Shown: positions 1 through 11,189, counted from the stretch's first letter. The stretch: DNA of 64,000 nt from Homarus americanus (GCF_018991925.1 NW_024737042.1:15581356-15645355); one strand, 5' to 3'. Made by a program: numbers and translations. The notes: generated by a model not told the origin, from the letters alone.

Positions 1-946
1 ATTCATTTACATCAGAGCAATCCTTTTGTCCATACAGCTCGCATATATATGCCTCCAGCTCATCAGATAGAGTCTGAGAAACCTCAAATACATTTCCAAG
101 TTGTGCTAATGCTGCACAGTGAGCAGGATTTGATATCATGATTTTGGCAGAGTTCTTTTTTCCTATTCCATGCAGTGCGCTAACAGTCACAACCGGTCAT
201 ACAATGAAAGAAGGCTTCACACACTTCTCGACCAAAATGGCGAAATATTTGGCATAGAGCAATTGTGCGCATATTATCTCCTTTACCAGTATGGAAGTAC
301 AACTCCGCATCAATGTCCATATAGCGACCACAAGTACATCAGTATCTGGGCTGTTTATAACCATGTGTCCACTAGTATTGGCAGCATGAGCACTGTGTAA
401 GAGCAGCCTGGTATCTGCTTCCTCTTGGGTTGTATACAATGCCGGAATTGGTTTGACTTCAACAGCAGTCTTTATATCATTCACACGAATCAGATCACAC
501 TCATCCCCGTGATATCAAGCAGAGACCAGTCAAGTTACTCAACATATACAATCCAAGATCTATATCAATATAGCCTGCTCTATGTACCCACCTAATTCAG
601 AGATATGAGCTAGCCTTTCATCATGTTTCTTTCGTGCTCTGTCTATCTTCGTGGGGTGATATCCGGCGATTTGTACCTCGGGGATTTTAGCGTGCAACGC
701 TTCAAAGCTCTGTACAAGCTCTAGTCCATAGCGATTTATGGAATCCTTGGCAACTTCGGATTCCCTGGTGTCTAGGTATTTCCATAAATGCGCACTTGAG
801 ACAAATTTTCGCCAACTAGCCTCAGAAAACCTAATAATATTGTCCCATCTTGTAGAATCAACAACGTGCAAGGAGCAAGCCATGTTTATCAATATTGGTG
901 AGAGACGGCGATCATGATTGGACGTGAACCAGCCCTTATGAGACAC
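1..946 (-). pseudogene. Broken multi-copy invertebrate gene with EEADTR / DTDV / TGCD blocks (FEN-like nuclease derivative?)
   Basis: Read on the minus strand from 946 to the window edge. The first segment (946-560) holds CSLHVVDSTRW and a YHPTKIDRARKK stretch. The second (484-197) has EEADTRLLLHSAHAA followed by NSPDTDVLVVAIW. A stop and frame change follow, then HCMTGCDC around 200-170. The last open segment (about 160-1) begins GIGKKNSAKIM and leaves the window. The order E-A-D, D-T-D, G-C-D, G-x-GKK is the order of acidic and helix-hairpin-helix blocks in FEN1/XPG nucleases, so I infer a PIN-like nuclease ancestry. That is analogy, not a database match. The family is, from memory, abundant in invertebrate genomes as unnamed proteins. 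The stop after TGCD and the frame breaks make this copy non-functional. Its C-terminal end is outside the window. Confidence 0.55.
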
Positions 947-1343
947 GCTTTTTCATTGGTGGCCAGTGCTCTGCCGTGACGTCACTATGTACGGCTTTCT
1001 ATCCACATTTTCTGAGAATTTTCAAACAAAATTATAAACTAACGTGCAACTTTTGAGACTGGGAACATTCATATTCGTGATTAGTAGCATTTAATTTACA
1101 AGAAAAAATTCATTTGAAGTAGTTCCTTGACGGGTACTACGGAATTGAATGATATCGAGCCTCGGCCAGCGGTCTATGAAAATCAACGGGAGTCAAGTAC
1201 ACAACCTTTGGGGGAAAAGGCACGCGTCCAGCAACACGATCTAGGATAGCGTCAACGGTGCAAGAAAACGATTCCATCACCGGCTCATTAATCGCTGCGT
1301 TAAACAAAGTGGAGGTGTTGACTGTACCAGCGAGGATAGGTAA

Positions 1344-1735
1344 CAATTGTTATCCCTAGATATAGATACGGGGGCCTGTGCCAATGTTATCTCACTAGCG
1401 TCGTTCAATGAACTCAAGCGACGACATTCTCCAAATAGGTGGCCAATAAGACCTCTGTCCGGGGTTTCAGGAATCCAATTAGACATAGCGGGGGTAATAA
1501 CACTACCAATCCGTTTTTCTTGGTCCAGTAAAGCTTTTCTGGCTGATTTCTAGATAGTCAAAGCATTTTCTTTGCCAGCGGGCGGGTTACACGGTCTTGC
1601 TACCCTAAGGCAGAACAACATTAACGATTAGCCAAGAAATCACACCATAACGCATAATTATAAACCATATCACGCAATGCAAACTTCACATCCATTGCTC
1701 ACCTCAGGTGTTCGTGTAATGACTGCCTCGACAGG
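1344..1735 (+). pseudogene. Retroelement aspartic protease, broken
   Basis: An open stretch from 1,344 to 1,553 contains the active-site motif D-T-G-A at 1,365-1,376 in the context LDIDTGACANVISL. This is the usual flap-and-active-site neighbourhood of gypsy proteases, which act as dimers to cleave the Gag-Pol polyprotein. A stop lies immediately upstream at 1,341, and a stop at 1,551 ends the frame. The second half of the domain (to about 1,735) is readable only in pieces. There is no usable start codon because the protease is normally made as part of a polyprotein. Confidence 0.7.
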
Positions 1736-1739
1736 CGTG

Positions 1740-2214
1740 GGGGAGTCTATAGCACAGAAGCAATTAGTTATGGAGTCACTCCCTGAAACTCCACCTCGTA
1801 GCTCAAAGGACTTTCTGATGAAAGCGGCCAGAACTGGACTCTAACACCTGCTGTGTTAACTGGTGTACAACGTTTACATAGCCAGGAACTAACTCGAGTC
1901 ACAGTACAATTGTCAAATGTGAGTGAAGGAGCAGATGTTGTGTGTCTGAGTGAAAGTTCACGAGTGAAAGGCTTGTCTCTTGAGTCTACCTTAAGCACAG
2001 TCAGATCAGGTGGTCTCACAGGTGTCCTCGTTCTCAATAGAACTGGGGGACCCATAACCTTAAGAAAGGGATGTTGTTTTGGTAACTTCCTTGTTTACGA
2101 CAAAGCGGTCGTCGCAGAACCAATATAATTACCAATTGGTAGAACAACACAGGAGGACTCGAATGAAAAATCACATATTGTAGATAAAAAAGCGTTAATA
2201 GCGCCACACGTTTA
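1740..2214 (+). pseudogene. Retroelement protease-RT connector region
   Basis: An open stretch from 1,853 to 2,128 reads VTVQLSNVSEGADVV and then LTGVLVLNRTGGPITL. This type of connector sits between protease and reverse transcriptase in many arthropod gypsy elements (recognised from memory). It has no known catalytic role. It ends in a TAA at 2,126. The overlapping minus-strand reading frame (1,768-2,055) is a shadow. Confidence 0.55.
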
Positions 2215-3126
2215 AGTAGTCGATTATCCTCAAGGCAAAAGTGATCTTTTAGAATTACTCGCCGAGATCAAGGAAATCAGAGCATTACCTGGAGAGCCCC
2301 GAGGTAAAACAACGTTGACAAACCATCATATTCCACTCAAGCCGGACACTAACCCGATCTACCTACCAGCATATCGGCTACCACACAGCCAGAGGGCTGT
2401 AGTCCAACAGATGGTACAAGATATGGTGGAACAAAAGGTAATCCAACCTTCCTCATCACCATGGAACTCGCTTTTATTCCTAGTTCCCAAGAAAGATGGA
2501 GGATGGAGACCAGTCATAGATTTTGACGAGTCAACCAGGCAACTGTACAAGACAGGTTCCCAATGCTTGTCCTGACTGACTTACTACAGTCTCTAGGAGA
2601 AGACAACGCCGTCTTCAGTAACCTACAGTTAATTAGCGGGTACTGGCAAATTCCCTTACCTGAAGAATCTCGCGAGGTAACTGCGTTCAGTACACCAATG
2701 GGACATTTCGAATTCTTAAGAATGTCATTTGGCTTGAGAAATGTGCTTCTAACATTCCAAAGAATGATAAATACCTTGTTTGTTGGAATGATAGGTACCA
2801 CAGTCTATGCCTATCTAGATGATCTTATCATAGTAAGCAAAGATTTACAAAGCCATTTAAAGAAACTACGAGAAGCCGTAACAAAGCTACAAATAGCTGG
2901 ATTGAAAGTGAAACTTTCCAAATGTGGATTTCTTAAATCCAGAATTCAATTTCTCGGGCACATAGTGGATGGCAACGGTATACACACAGTAGATTGTAAG
3001 GTAAAGGCGGTGAAGCAGTTCCCTTGTCCCAAGAATGCAGGTCAACTTCGTAGTTTCCTGGGGTTATCAGGATACTACTGCTCTTTCATTGAAGGTTATG
3101 CCAAGTTAGCCTCACCACTCACATAA
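2215..3126 (+). pseudogene. Ty3/gypsy reverse transcriptase, inactivated
   Basis: The N-terminal part (2,240-2,525) carries IPLKPDTNPIYLPAYRLPHS and SPWNSLLFLVPKKDGGWRPV, hallmarks of gypsy RT. A frameshift near 2,525-2,530 moves the reading to the frame open at 2,563-3,126. That frame has FLRMSFGLRN, the YLDD box (2,812-2,823), FLGHIVDGNG and LRSFLGLSGYY. The first catalytic aspartate of motif A, normally in a S-x-L-D-L context, is glutamine here (codon 2,626-2,628), so the domain would be inactive even without the frameshift. A stop at 3,124 separates it from the RNase H region. The enzyme normally copies the element RNA into DNA in cytoplasmic particles. Confidence 0.9.
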
Positions 3127-3600
3127 CTCCTCAAAAAAGGACAAGAGTATAAGTGGAACAAAGAACAAGAGGACAGTTTTAATGCCCTGAAGAGCACCTT
3201 AACGAGCGCTCCCGTGTTGGCCTTTCCGGACACCACCAAACCATTTACCATGTGCACAGATGCCCCCGGCCTAGGTTTAGGGGTTGTGCTCATGCAAATT
3301 GATCGAGGGAAATGGCGTGCAATAGCATACGCCAGTCGCACCCTCAACGATGCATAAACTCGTTATTCAGCTACTCACTTGGAAGCATTAGCTGTAGTGT
3401 GGGCTCTCAAGCATTTTCGGGATCTCATTTTTGGATATGCGATCAGTCTACACAGATCACGTAGCCGTTACAGAACTATTCAATGGGAAGAACTTAGGGC
3501 GTTTAGCGCGCTGGTATCTAACCATACAGGAGTTCGCACCCGACTTCCAGCATTTGCCGGGTCGTGCGAACGTGGTAGCTGATTCGCATCTAGATACATA
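3127..3600 (+). pseudogene. Retroelement RNase H domain, broken
   Basis: The stretch directly after the RT contains FNALKSTLTSAPVLAFPD and a CTDAPGLGLGVVLM block (first catalytic aspartate retained). After a TAA at 3,356 comes THLEALAVVWALKHFRD (catalytic glutamate retained). Around 3,450 the frame changes again; the remaining strand-helix portion and the LPGRANVVADS tail are readable in a different frame up to about 3,582. RNase H degrades the RNA strand of the RNA-DNA hybrid during reverse transcription. Confidence 0.8.
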
Positions 3601-4835
3601 GCTCCTGTCACGCCACTACCCACGTTCACCCTGTCACAGTTAACGGCGGAACAGTTACAGGATCCATTATGGTCCAAGGTTATATATGCCTTAGAATCGG
3701 GAGATGAGGTAAATTTGCCCAAATTACCTCTAACACTCTCACAGTTTGAGCTGCGGCATGACATACTATATCGCTCAGTGAAAACACAACAAGAGTCAAT
3801 CTCTCAAATAGTTATTCCTACATCATTAAAGGAAAACATCCTCACCCTCTTCCATGATGCACCCCAAGCTGGGCATCCTGGGCGAGACAGATGTCTAACA
3901 GAAATTAGACAAAAATATTATTGGAAAACTATGAGGACCGACATCGAGCATCACATTGTTAAATGTTTATCTTGTGCAAAACACAAGGGAACAACGATGG
4001 ATCCCGCTCCAATCTTAGAATACCCGACGCCGGAACGTCCATGGGATACAGTTGCGATCCATATATTGCAACTACCAAAAAGCCATCAAGGCTCTACTAA
4101 CGTATTTGTCTGCGTTGACCACTTTTCTAGATTTGTGGTACTAGCACCATTGCAGAACAAGTCTGCAGAAGGAGTGGCTCATGCGTTAGTCACTCATCTC
4201 ATCTGTCCTGTTTCTACACCTTGAGTGATACTCTCAGATAACGGGGCAGAATTTAAGAATCAACTCTTAACACCAATATGTCAACAATACGACATCACAG
4301 AAACCTTCACAACCGCCTACCATCCATCCTTGGGTTGGTCGAGCGTACAAATCAAACAATTCTTGATATTCTCCAAAGCATAGTTCGTAGGAGGACTGGC
4401 TTCCACAGGCAGCAACATCCATCAATGGATCTATCAATAGGTTTACAGGCAAATCGCCATCCTACATAATTTACGGTACCGACAAACGCTTGTTCTATGA
4501 TCTACTTGCAGGAACCCCACAACCTGTGTACAACATGGATGACTATGCCAAGAAGCAAATCACTGTTTTCACAAGCATCCATGGAAAAGTACGAAAACAC
4601 TTAGCAGCCTCACGTGCTGAAATGATCTACAAGCAACATAAAAATGTCAAGCTTGTATTTCTAGAAATAGGAGACACAGTAATGATAAAACGCCTGAACG
4701 CATATTAAAACTTTCGCCTAAATTCACAGGTCCAAACCTGATTAAAGCGAGAGAACATGGAAATAGATTCCAAGTAGTTGAGCCAACGACAAATGTCACA
4801 GACATAGTACAAGTAGATAGACTGAAAAAAAGTCA
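3601..4835 (+). pseudogene. Ty3/gypsy integrase, inactivated
   Basis: The open stretch 3,715-4,224 has an HHCC zinc-binding module (LFHDAPQAGHPG, then KCLSCAKH). The core follows, but the first catalytic aspartate of the DDE triad is histidine (AIHILQLP, codon 4,060-4,062). After a stop at 4,222 the second aspartate lies in SDNGAEF (4,237-4,239). The third acidic residue is in LVERTNQT (GAG at 4,341), in a shifted frame. The C-terminal segment (4,490-4,708) reads GTPQPVYNMDDYAKKQ and IGDTVMIKR and continues in another frame to about 4,830, the usual DNA-binding tail of these integrases. At least three frame breaks are visible. The enzyme would insert element cDNA into host chromosomes. Confidence 0.88.
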
Positions 4836-4959
4836 GCAGAGACTTAGTAGGGATCCCTATAGTCAGTCAAGTACAACCTACTTCTACTACAACAGTTGCT
4901 CAAGAAAATATAACAATAAACAATACATATCGTCAAAAACTACGATCAGCAAACAAAAA

Positions 4960-5462
4960 TCGTTAATTATCCTCGCCGCTTTCAGACATGGCTTGGATAT
5001 CGCTATCGTCAAACCCGGAGCATTAGTTGCCCCACTAGTTAAAGTACGTTGTCACTGTCAAGTGCGAGCTCCATGGTTTAGTGCGCATGCCAGTGCATCT
5101 GAGGTTAATAGCTGTCCACATTGAAACAGCTATGGAAACTTTGCAAGATCTCGAACAACTCTACAACACTCCGACAAACCATCTCACTTCAGAACGACCG
5201 TATGAATAGTCTACTCAAACGAGTAAATCACTGCGAGGGAGAGTTCCCCAGACCTCCTGAAGACATCGGGAAGAATGTACATTCTCAGCGGCGTCAAAAA
5301 CGTGATCTATTTAATTTGGTTGGTTTAATAAGTAACACCCTGTTTGGTACGGCAACCGCCGAAGGTGTAGCTAAACTAGGGCAACGAATGAACGCAGTTT
5401 CAGAAGCGGTTATGAAACAGAATAGGGCCATTACACAGTCCTACAAAGCAGTACAAACTCTG
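4960..5462 (+). pseudogene. Errantivirus/baculovirus-F-like envelope fragment, truncated
   Basis: Downstream of the integrase, 4,971-5,110 reads IVKPGALVAPLVKV in one frame. The open stretch from 5,121 then carries a basic furin-type cleavage site, RRQKR (5,289-5,303, residues 57-61). It is followed at once by a hydrophobic, glycine-containing segment with LFG, the typical layout of a fusion peptide after cleavage in errantivirus envelope and baculovirus F proteins. A helical stretch continues to about 5,460. The remainder of the ectodomain, the transmembrane anchor and the stop are missing: the frame runs straight into the CCACCA array, giving an artificial His/Pro/Leu tail. Internal frame breaks upstream confirm it is a relic. 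Confidence 0.65.
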
Positions 5463-6357
5463 ACCTCTCACCACCACCACCACCTCCGTCACCATCATCA
5501 CCACCACCTTCCTCCATCGCCACTGTCATCGCCGCCGCCGTTGCCACCACCACCCCCATTGCACCACCACCACCTCCCTCACCACCACCACCTCCCTCCC
5601 TCACCACCTCCCTCCCTCACCACCACCACCTTCCTCACCACCACCACCCTCACCACCACCCTCCCTCACCACTACCAACACCACCACCTTCCTCCCCTCA
5701 CAACCACTACCTCCCTCCACCACCTCCTTCACCACTACCCTCCCTTCCCCCTGCCACCTCCGTCTCACCCCGCCACCTTCCTCCTCACCACCACCACCTT
5801 CCTCCACCACCACCACCCTCACCCTCCTCACCACTACCAACACCACCACCTTCCTCCCTCACCACCACCACCACCACCCCTCCTCACCACCACCTTCCTC
5901 CTCCACCCACCACACCACCTTCCTCCTCCCCCACCACCACCTTCTTCCTCCCTCACCAACACCACCACCTCCCTCCCTCGCCGCCACACCTCCTCCTCAC
6001 CACCAAAAACCCCACTTCCGTCGCTCACCACCACCATTACCACCACCAACACCCCTGTCCCACCTTCCTCCCTCACAACCACCACCTCCTCACTACCCCT
6101 CCGTCCCCACCCCTGCCACCTTCCTCCTCCACAACCACCACCTCCTCACCACCACCTCCAAGTCCCCACACCACCACCTTCCTCCCTCACCCACCACCTC
6201 CTCACCACCACCTCCCTCCCACACCACCACCTTCCTCTCACCACCACCACCTCCTCACCACCACCTCCCTCACCACCACCTCCGTCCCACCCCCACCTTC
6301 CTCCTCCCAACCACCTCCCTCACCACCTCCTCCTCATTCACCCCCCCCCAACAGCTT
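5463..6357 (+). repeat. CCACCA / CCTCCCTCACCACCAC tandem array
   Basis: About 0.9 kb built from CACCAC and CTCCCTCAC units with almost no G on the plus strand. It truncates the envelope fragment on its left, and keeps that fragment's frame open to 6,374 only because its codons (His, Pro, Leu, Ser, Thr) contain no stops. Confidence 0.95.
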
Positions 6358-6699
6358 TCAGCTCAGACTTGTAAATAACACGACGAATTCAAAAGACCTT
6401 TCACAGTATTTACACTCCGTTGGTGTTTTCGAGTGACCAAAACCCTGACTTACACACGCAGAGCAACTTGCTTGTTGGAAGTTATGAACAAACTCCACCG
6501 TAAAGTATAACGCCTAAATTAAACTTAATTAAAGCACTTGGTAAACTTACGCGATTAATAATCACTCAGAAATATTTGTAGAGAGTCAGTGTGTGTGTGT
6601 GTGTGTCAGCGAGGTGAACTAATAGCATAAAAAATATTTGTTTATCATTTTGGCCTGATTTGCACATAGTCTATTTATTTGGTCTCCCACGTTGTTACC
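6358..6699. other. Unique sequence, nothing recognised
   Basis: AT-rich unique DNA with one short (TG)n run at 6,588-6,607. I looked here for the 3' LTR of the gypsy element and could not identify one by eye. Confidence 0.5.
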
Positions 6700-6860
6700 T
6701 GGCCCTGTCTCACCCCCACCTGTCCTGGCCCACATTGTCCTGTCCCACACCTCCCGGCCCATGTGGTCACTGGCCCACATGTGGTCACCCCCTTGGCTAC
6801 GCCCCACCTGGTCTACCTGGCCCTCACCTGGTCTACTGCCCACACCTGCGGTCTACCTTA
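6700..6860 (+). repeat. Imperfect CCTGGCCCACATGTG minisatellite
   Basis: Short degenerate tandem units around CTGGCCC and CACCTG, about 160 bp. The three overlapping reading frames of 60-80 codons here are by-products of the repeat. Confidence 0.7.
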
Positions 6861-7321
6861 TATATAAAATGGCCTGTTTGTCGAGGCAGCACTTGTTCCC
6901 ACTAAAAGCATCCTAACTTTATATTACTCATTAATTACTGTTCTGCTCCAGCGATCATAACATGTGCCTCACCTCTCTCAGCAGAGGACCGAACACGAGA
7001 AACATCATCAATCACTACAGTAACCGCTGCCACTGTGATGAAGTGTAGAACAACACAGCTGGTAGTGTGTTAACCACAGACATTACGGAGATATAGCGTT
7101 ATGTTTTCCCGGAACACCCACAGAAGACTACTACTATATTGAGTAACATTTGATTAATTCCAAACTTTGAGAAGACTCGTTATGACATGAACAAATACAA
7201 GAGAGAGCGAGGGAAAACTCTTAACTCAACACTGAAGGAATTATAACATAGGGGAAAACGATCCTTAAAAAGCAGTGTAAGGAAAAATTCTTCAAACATC
7301 CCAATAATACTAGATTAATAA

Positions 7322-7455
7322 ATGATACAGAGTGATTCATAATCTATTTTTCATGATACAGTGTGATTCACAACTAGTTTTTTTATAATACAGAGCGATT
7401 CACAACCTGTTTCTCGCGATGGAGTGATTCACAACCTTTTTATGATAGAGGTGTT
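7322..7455 (+). repeat. Four degenerate copies of a ~38-bp unit
   Basis: Each copy follows the pattern GATACAG-GTGATTCA-AACC-TTTTT. Copies begin near 7,322, 7,358, 7,398 and 7,420 and differ by several substitutions and short deletions. Confidence 0.75.
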
Positions 7456-7931
7456 CATAACCCATGGCTGTACATACGTAATAACGTCAAGAACATTGAG
7501 AAATCAATTAACGGTGAAAATCTTGTTTAATTAGGAACTCTACGAGGATTATCGAGCTAGTTAGCAAATTACTTTCACGAAAATATCACCTTCACTCTCT
7601 TCAAAATACTAAAGAAATGTTCCCATCAACAAACTTATACCAGCACTGTAGTTAGTGAGCCGCCAGGCCGTCTCGGGTGTAACGTTCATGTGTTTCATTA
7701 TCAAAGGTAAGGTTATTGTTGTCATCGGTCGTTCACGTTAGTGGTATAATGTTATGACTGCACTTCAACAACTATGATCTTTAAGAGGGTAATAAGGCTA
7801 GTAATTACACAAGACCATCAACAATACAACATTATAAGAGATGGAACTTAATGTTTTATACGATCACTCTTACTGTTCAACTCTATCGTGGCAGCTGTCG
7901 TATAAAACACTTCATTTAAAATAGATAAAAT

Positions 7932-8020
7932 AAACTAACCAAACTCAAATTATCTTCCTTTACCTTACCTAACTAAACTCAAGTATACCCTAAGATGGTT
8001 AAGTAAGGTTTGGTTAGTTT
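7932..8020. repeat. Inverted repeat (13-bp perfect stem)
   Basis: AAACTAACCAAAC at 7,932-7,944 is the exact reverse complement of 8,008-8,020. Further imperfect pairing exists inside (CCTTACCTAAC near 7,963 with GGTTAAGTAAGG near 7,997), so the whole 89-bp segment could fold as a long hairpin. Confidence 0.75.
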
Positions 8021-8848
8021 TTATTTTTAAGTTTAATTTTTTTTAAGACAGCAAAAAAAAAAAGGTAAAATCCGTAATGTAAGCTGGTTATGACTCGATG
8101 TATAGCACAACTTTTTGTCTTTGGAATTTATAGGAAAACGTCACTTAAAGGGTTAAATCCCACACTGATCATCACACGTACACATAAACATTCCAAGTCG
8201 TCGTGTTACACAATACACTACTGGCTTGTTTCTTAAGACTCTCGGGCACTCACCTCATAAACTTCAGATCTAACGTTAGTGTTGTGTCTCACTCCCGCAG
8301 ATGGCACACGTAGGTAGCAGCGTCTCATGTTGTTACAAGTCACCCAACACCAGGTAGACGTGATCACTTACTCAGGACAGCCACACACAGACACACCCGC
8401 GTCAACACCTCGGACTGAGTAACTGGTGTTCCCTACCGCCCGTGAGCTCGACTGTGTTGTCTCTGAGGCTTCGTTTATCTCGAATATGATCCCGAACCTT
8501 AGCTCACCTCCGTATTACGTTGGTTTACTCGTTAAATATCACTTTAACTTGTTTCTCTTTTATTATAGTTATTTGTGTGTTAGTCTTACATTTACATAAT
8601 ATTTATGTATGTATTTCTCTTCCTTCTCTTGTTTGTAAGTTATTGTATTCTGGTAATAAATTAATTGCTTTGTTTCGGTAGAAGATTCGTGTGTTTGTAA
8701 CTGTCATTTATTCTACGATATCTTGTCATTTATATAATTCCCTTATATAATAATTCTCTAGTATAGTAACTGAGGTTTCTAATGACTTTATTTATTGACT
8801 TGAATTTCTGAATTTTAATATCTATAAGAAATTACTATTTTTCTCTAA

Positions 8849-8902
8849 AGGCCTCGAACCCACAACCCCTGAGAGTGGCGAGTGAAACCTAAACACCACA
8901 AA
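8849..8902 (-). mobile_element. tRNA-like SINE head (weak)
   Basis: On the minus strand a box B match, GGTTCGAGGCC (8,850-8,860), lies about 40 bases after TGGTGTTTAGG, a poor box A. The spacing fits an internal RNA polymerase III promoter of a tRNA-derived SINE. No body or tail could be defined. Confidence 0.35.
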
Positions 8903-11189
8903 TAGGTTTACTAAAGGTTATATGACTGAACCTGACGTGACACAGCTGAACCGAGACCTTCAACACGGTATGCAGCAGGTAGAGAGAGAGAGACAGAGAG
9001 AGAGGGAGAGATTTTATGAAATGCTACCTCATCAACTCGGAGGCACTGAGCAACTTTTAATAACACAGACAAACACACGGGACTCACGGTCGAGTAAACA
9101 CATTATGGTGAGAGTGAAATGCGACATGCGGGGTTTATTTAGTCGAGTTGGTCGCGTGTGTGTGTGTGTGTGTTTGGAGATCCAGGAAGTAATTTAATTA
9201 AAGGTGTTATTGGTTAATTAATGTATTGAATAATCTCAAAGGTCACTTCCAGCAACAAGAAAAAACATTAAACGTTAACTCAGCTAAAGAATCATTCAGA
9301 CTTAAGCTTAAAACAATAAAATATTTTTTTTCTCATTTTTATTATTAGAACAAATAGAAAGTTATCATAGATCGCTGATATGAGTGAAGTTAATTAACAT
9401 TGTAGTGAATAAAATATTGAAAATCAAATTAGCAAAAATATCAAATATTTCAATAAATATGAAAAATGAACAAATTAACATCATTGTAACAGGATAAATT
9501 AGATAAAAACAAAGACAAATAATAAATTTGATAAAATGACGTATATAAAATTCCTAACAAAAAATTCTCAAAAACGTGGCATCAAATAATTAAACTGGAG
9601 ATATATATCTCACTTCTGTGTACAGTAACACATAATTATATTTCCTATAAGAGAGATATATCTCACACACAGTATCTGGTCAACAGTGGGAGAGATTAAT
9701 ACTTTCATATATTTGTAAAGATTAGTACCTGTGATGGCCCAGTCAAACTACCACAATCACCACCATAATGACCACCATTATCACCAGCACCACTAGCAGT
9801 ACTAATACCAGCAGTAGCACCAGTAGCAGCACCAGTAGCAGTAGCAGGAACCATCCCTGCAAGAGGCCACTAAAGTATTAGTAACGATAGCGTGGCGTGC
9901 ACCACCCCTGTTGTGTGTTTTATTGGCGCGAGTCACGACACCGCTGACTGATGACTCAATCTGACCGCTGCGCCCCTCACTGACACACACATTGAAGAAC
10001 ATTTTCGATCAGTTAGTTCTGAACATCATTAGGGTGGCATTCCCAGCTTGTGTTGCAGGTCTGAGTCTCAATAGTGTCCTTTTATGACTGGGTTACTTTC
10101 ATGACCCAATAAATAACGGGTGTATTTAACTCTATTTACAAAATCATCAAATTATTAATATTATGTCATTTGCAATTAACATATAACCAGGAAGTTGGTA
10201 AACTATGTTTATTATAATTAACATTAATGTGTGAATGACAAAGTTAAGTTAGTCAGCAGCAGGTCTACAAGTTGCAAGTATTTCCTGTTTGGTTATAGTT
10301 TTAATTCAGATTACTAAACAGAGTGTCAATGACTTCTGTCTCCTGTCAGCTGGAGACGAAGGGGGGAGGTCTCTGTGTGCGCTGGACACAGGACAGGGAT
10401 CAGTTGCACCGCCAAACTGTTGTGTTCAGCAACAAATACTTAATCTCTGTATTCCGATACTTTACATTTGGTTGAAGTGTCATCGAGATAAATAAAACAG
10501 TATTGCATCCTGTCTGCTATAGTGTGTGGACATAAGTCATGCTCTTCATGTCAACTTTGGGCCCAACCTGAGCCATGACGAAATGTGCCTTTGCATAAGG
10601 AGAAATGGCATTTATAGGCTATGCGTTGTTCGTATGCTACAACTATATACTATATTATATTAATGGTGTAAATATGTGTGTAATGATCAGTTATGATGCT
10701 TCTCCCGTCATGTAAATAATTGAAAAACAGAAAGTAAATTCGATGATTGGACAGAAATGCAGCTGGCCAGACTATGGACTTGTCTCAGAATCCGAGGCAC
10801 CACGACACCACCGCCATCACACTCCATAAAGCCCAGCATTATACTAACGTATCTTACACTTTGCTTGGGGATAAATAAAGTGGTAGATTTTAACTGTGTA
10901 ACCAACTGTCTCAGTCTCACATTGTCCACTGCAGGACAGGTATTATTCACTCCGCGTTAGAAGCGTCCATACTATATCAATAAATTAATCTATGTAAACG
11001 TTGCCGGACCAGATAATGAGTCAGATTATACCACTGTAGTCCCCGGCTACTGTTTGCACCTCACGTCTCACCCAGTAACTTGAGGCTTCGGATACTCTCG
11101 GGGTTCACACCTCACAGACAGCGCTGAGTGTACCAGTCGGAAATGTCCCCAACTGTACATGGTCAATTTTAATATTGTGGTCTACGGAG
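8903..11189. other. Unique AT-rich DNA with minor simple repeats
   Basis: Small microsatellites at 8,979-9,010 (AG)n and 9,157-9,174 (GT)n, and an (AGC/ACC) trinucleotide stretch at 9,775-9,850. Reading frames up to 91 codons exist, but none shows a recognisable domain or convincing codon structure. Confidence 0.55.

Larger units (their letters stand above)
1150..5462 (+). mobile_element. Degenerate Ty3/gypsy LTR retroelement with envelope fragment (errantivirus-like, Metaviridae)
   Basis: Protease, reverse transcriptase, RNase H, integrase and an envelope-like segment appear in this order, the standard order for Ty3/gypsy elements and errantiviruses. All domains are broken by stops and frameshifts, and two catalytic aspartates are substituted, so the copy is dead. 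The gag region upstream of the protease (about 1,150-1,343) gives no recognisable domain. No long terminal repeats could be seen: the 3' side is cut off by a CCACCA array at 5,463 and the 5' side abuts unrecognised sequence at 950-1,150. The presence of an envelope gene means the element descends from an enveloped, potentially infectious lineage. Confidence 0.88.
6861..8848. other. Unique AT-rich non-coding DNA
   Basis: No open frame of substance on either strand. It contains a four-copy degenerate repeat (7,322-7,455) and an inverted repeat (7,932-8,020), listed separately. An ATG directly after a pyrimidine-AG stretch at 8,301 is followed by a stop within 19 codons and is not called. Confidence 0.6.

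Noticed and set aside
1137..1486. Minus-strand frames opposite the protease
   Set aside because: Shadows of the plus-strand retroelement; no recognised domain.
5463..6374. His/Pro-rich extension of the envelope frame
   Set aside because: CCACCA array read through in frame; not part of a real protein.
8301..8352. Short ATG exon after CTCCCGCAG with donor-like ACCAG/GTAGAC
   Set aside because: Only 17 codons and no supporting partner. A similar ACACCAGGTAGACG string at 28,678 suggests a small dispersed repeat instead.
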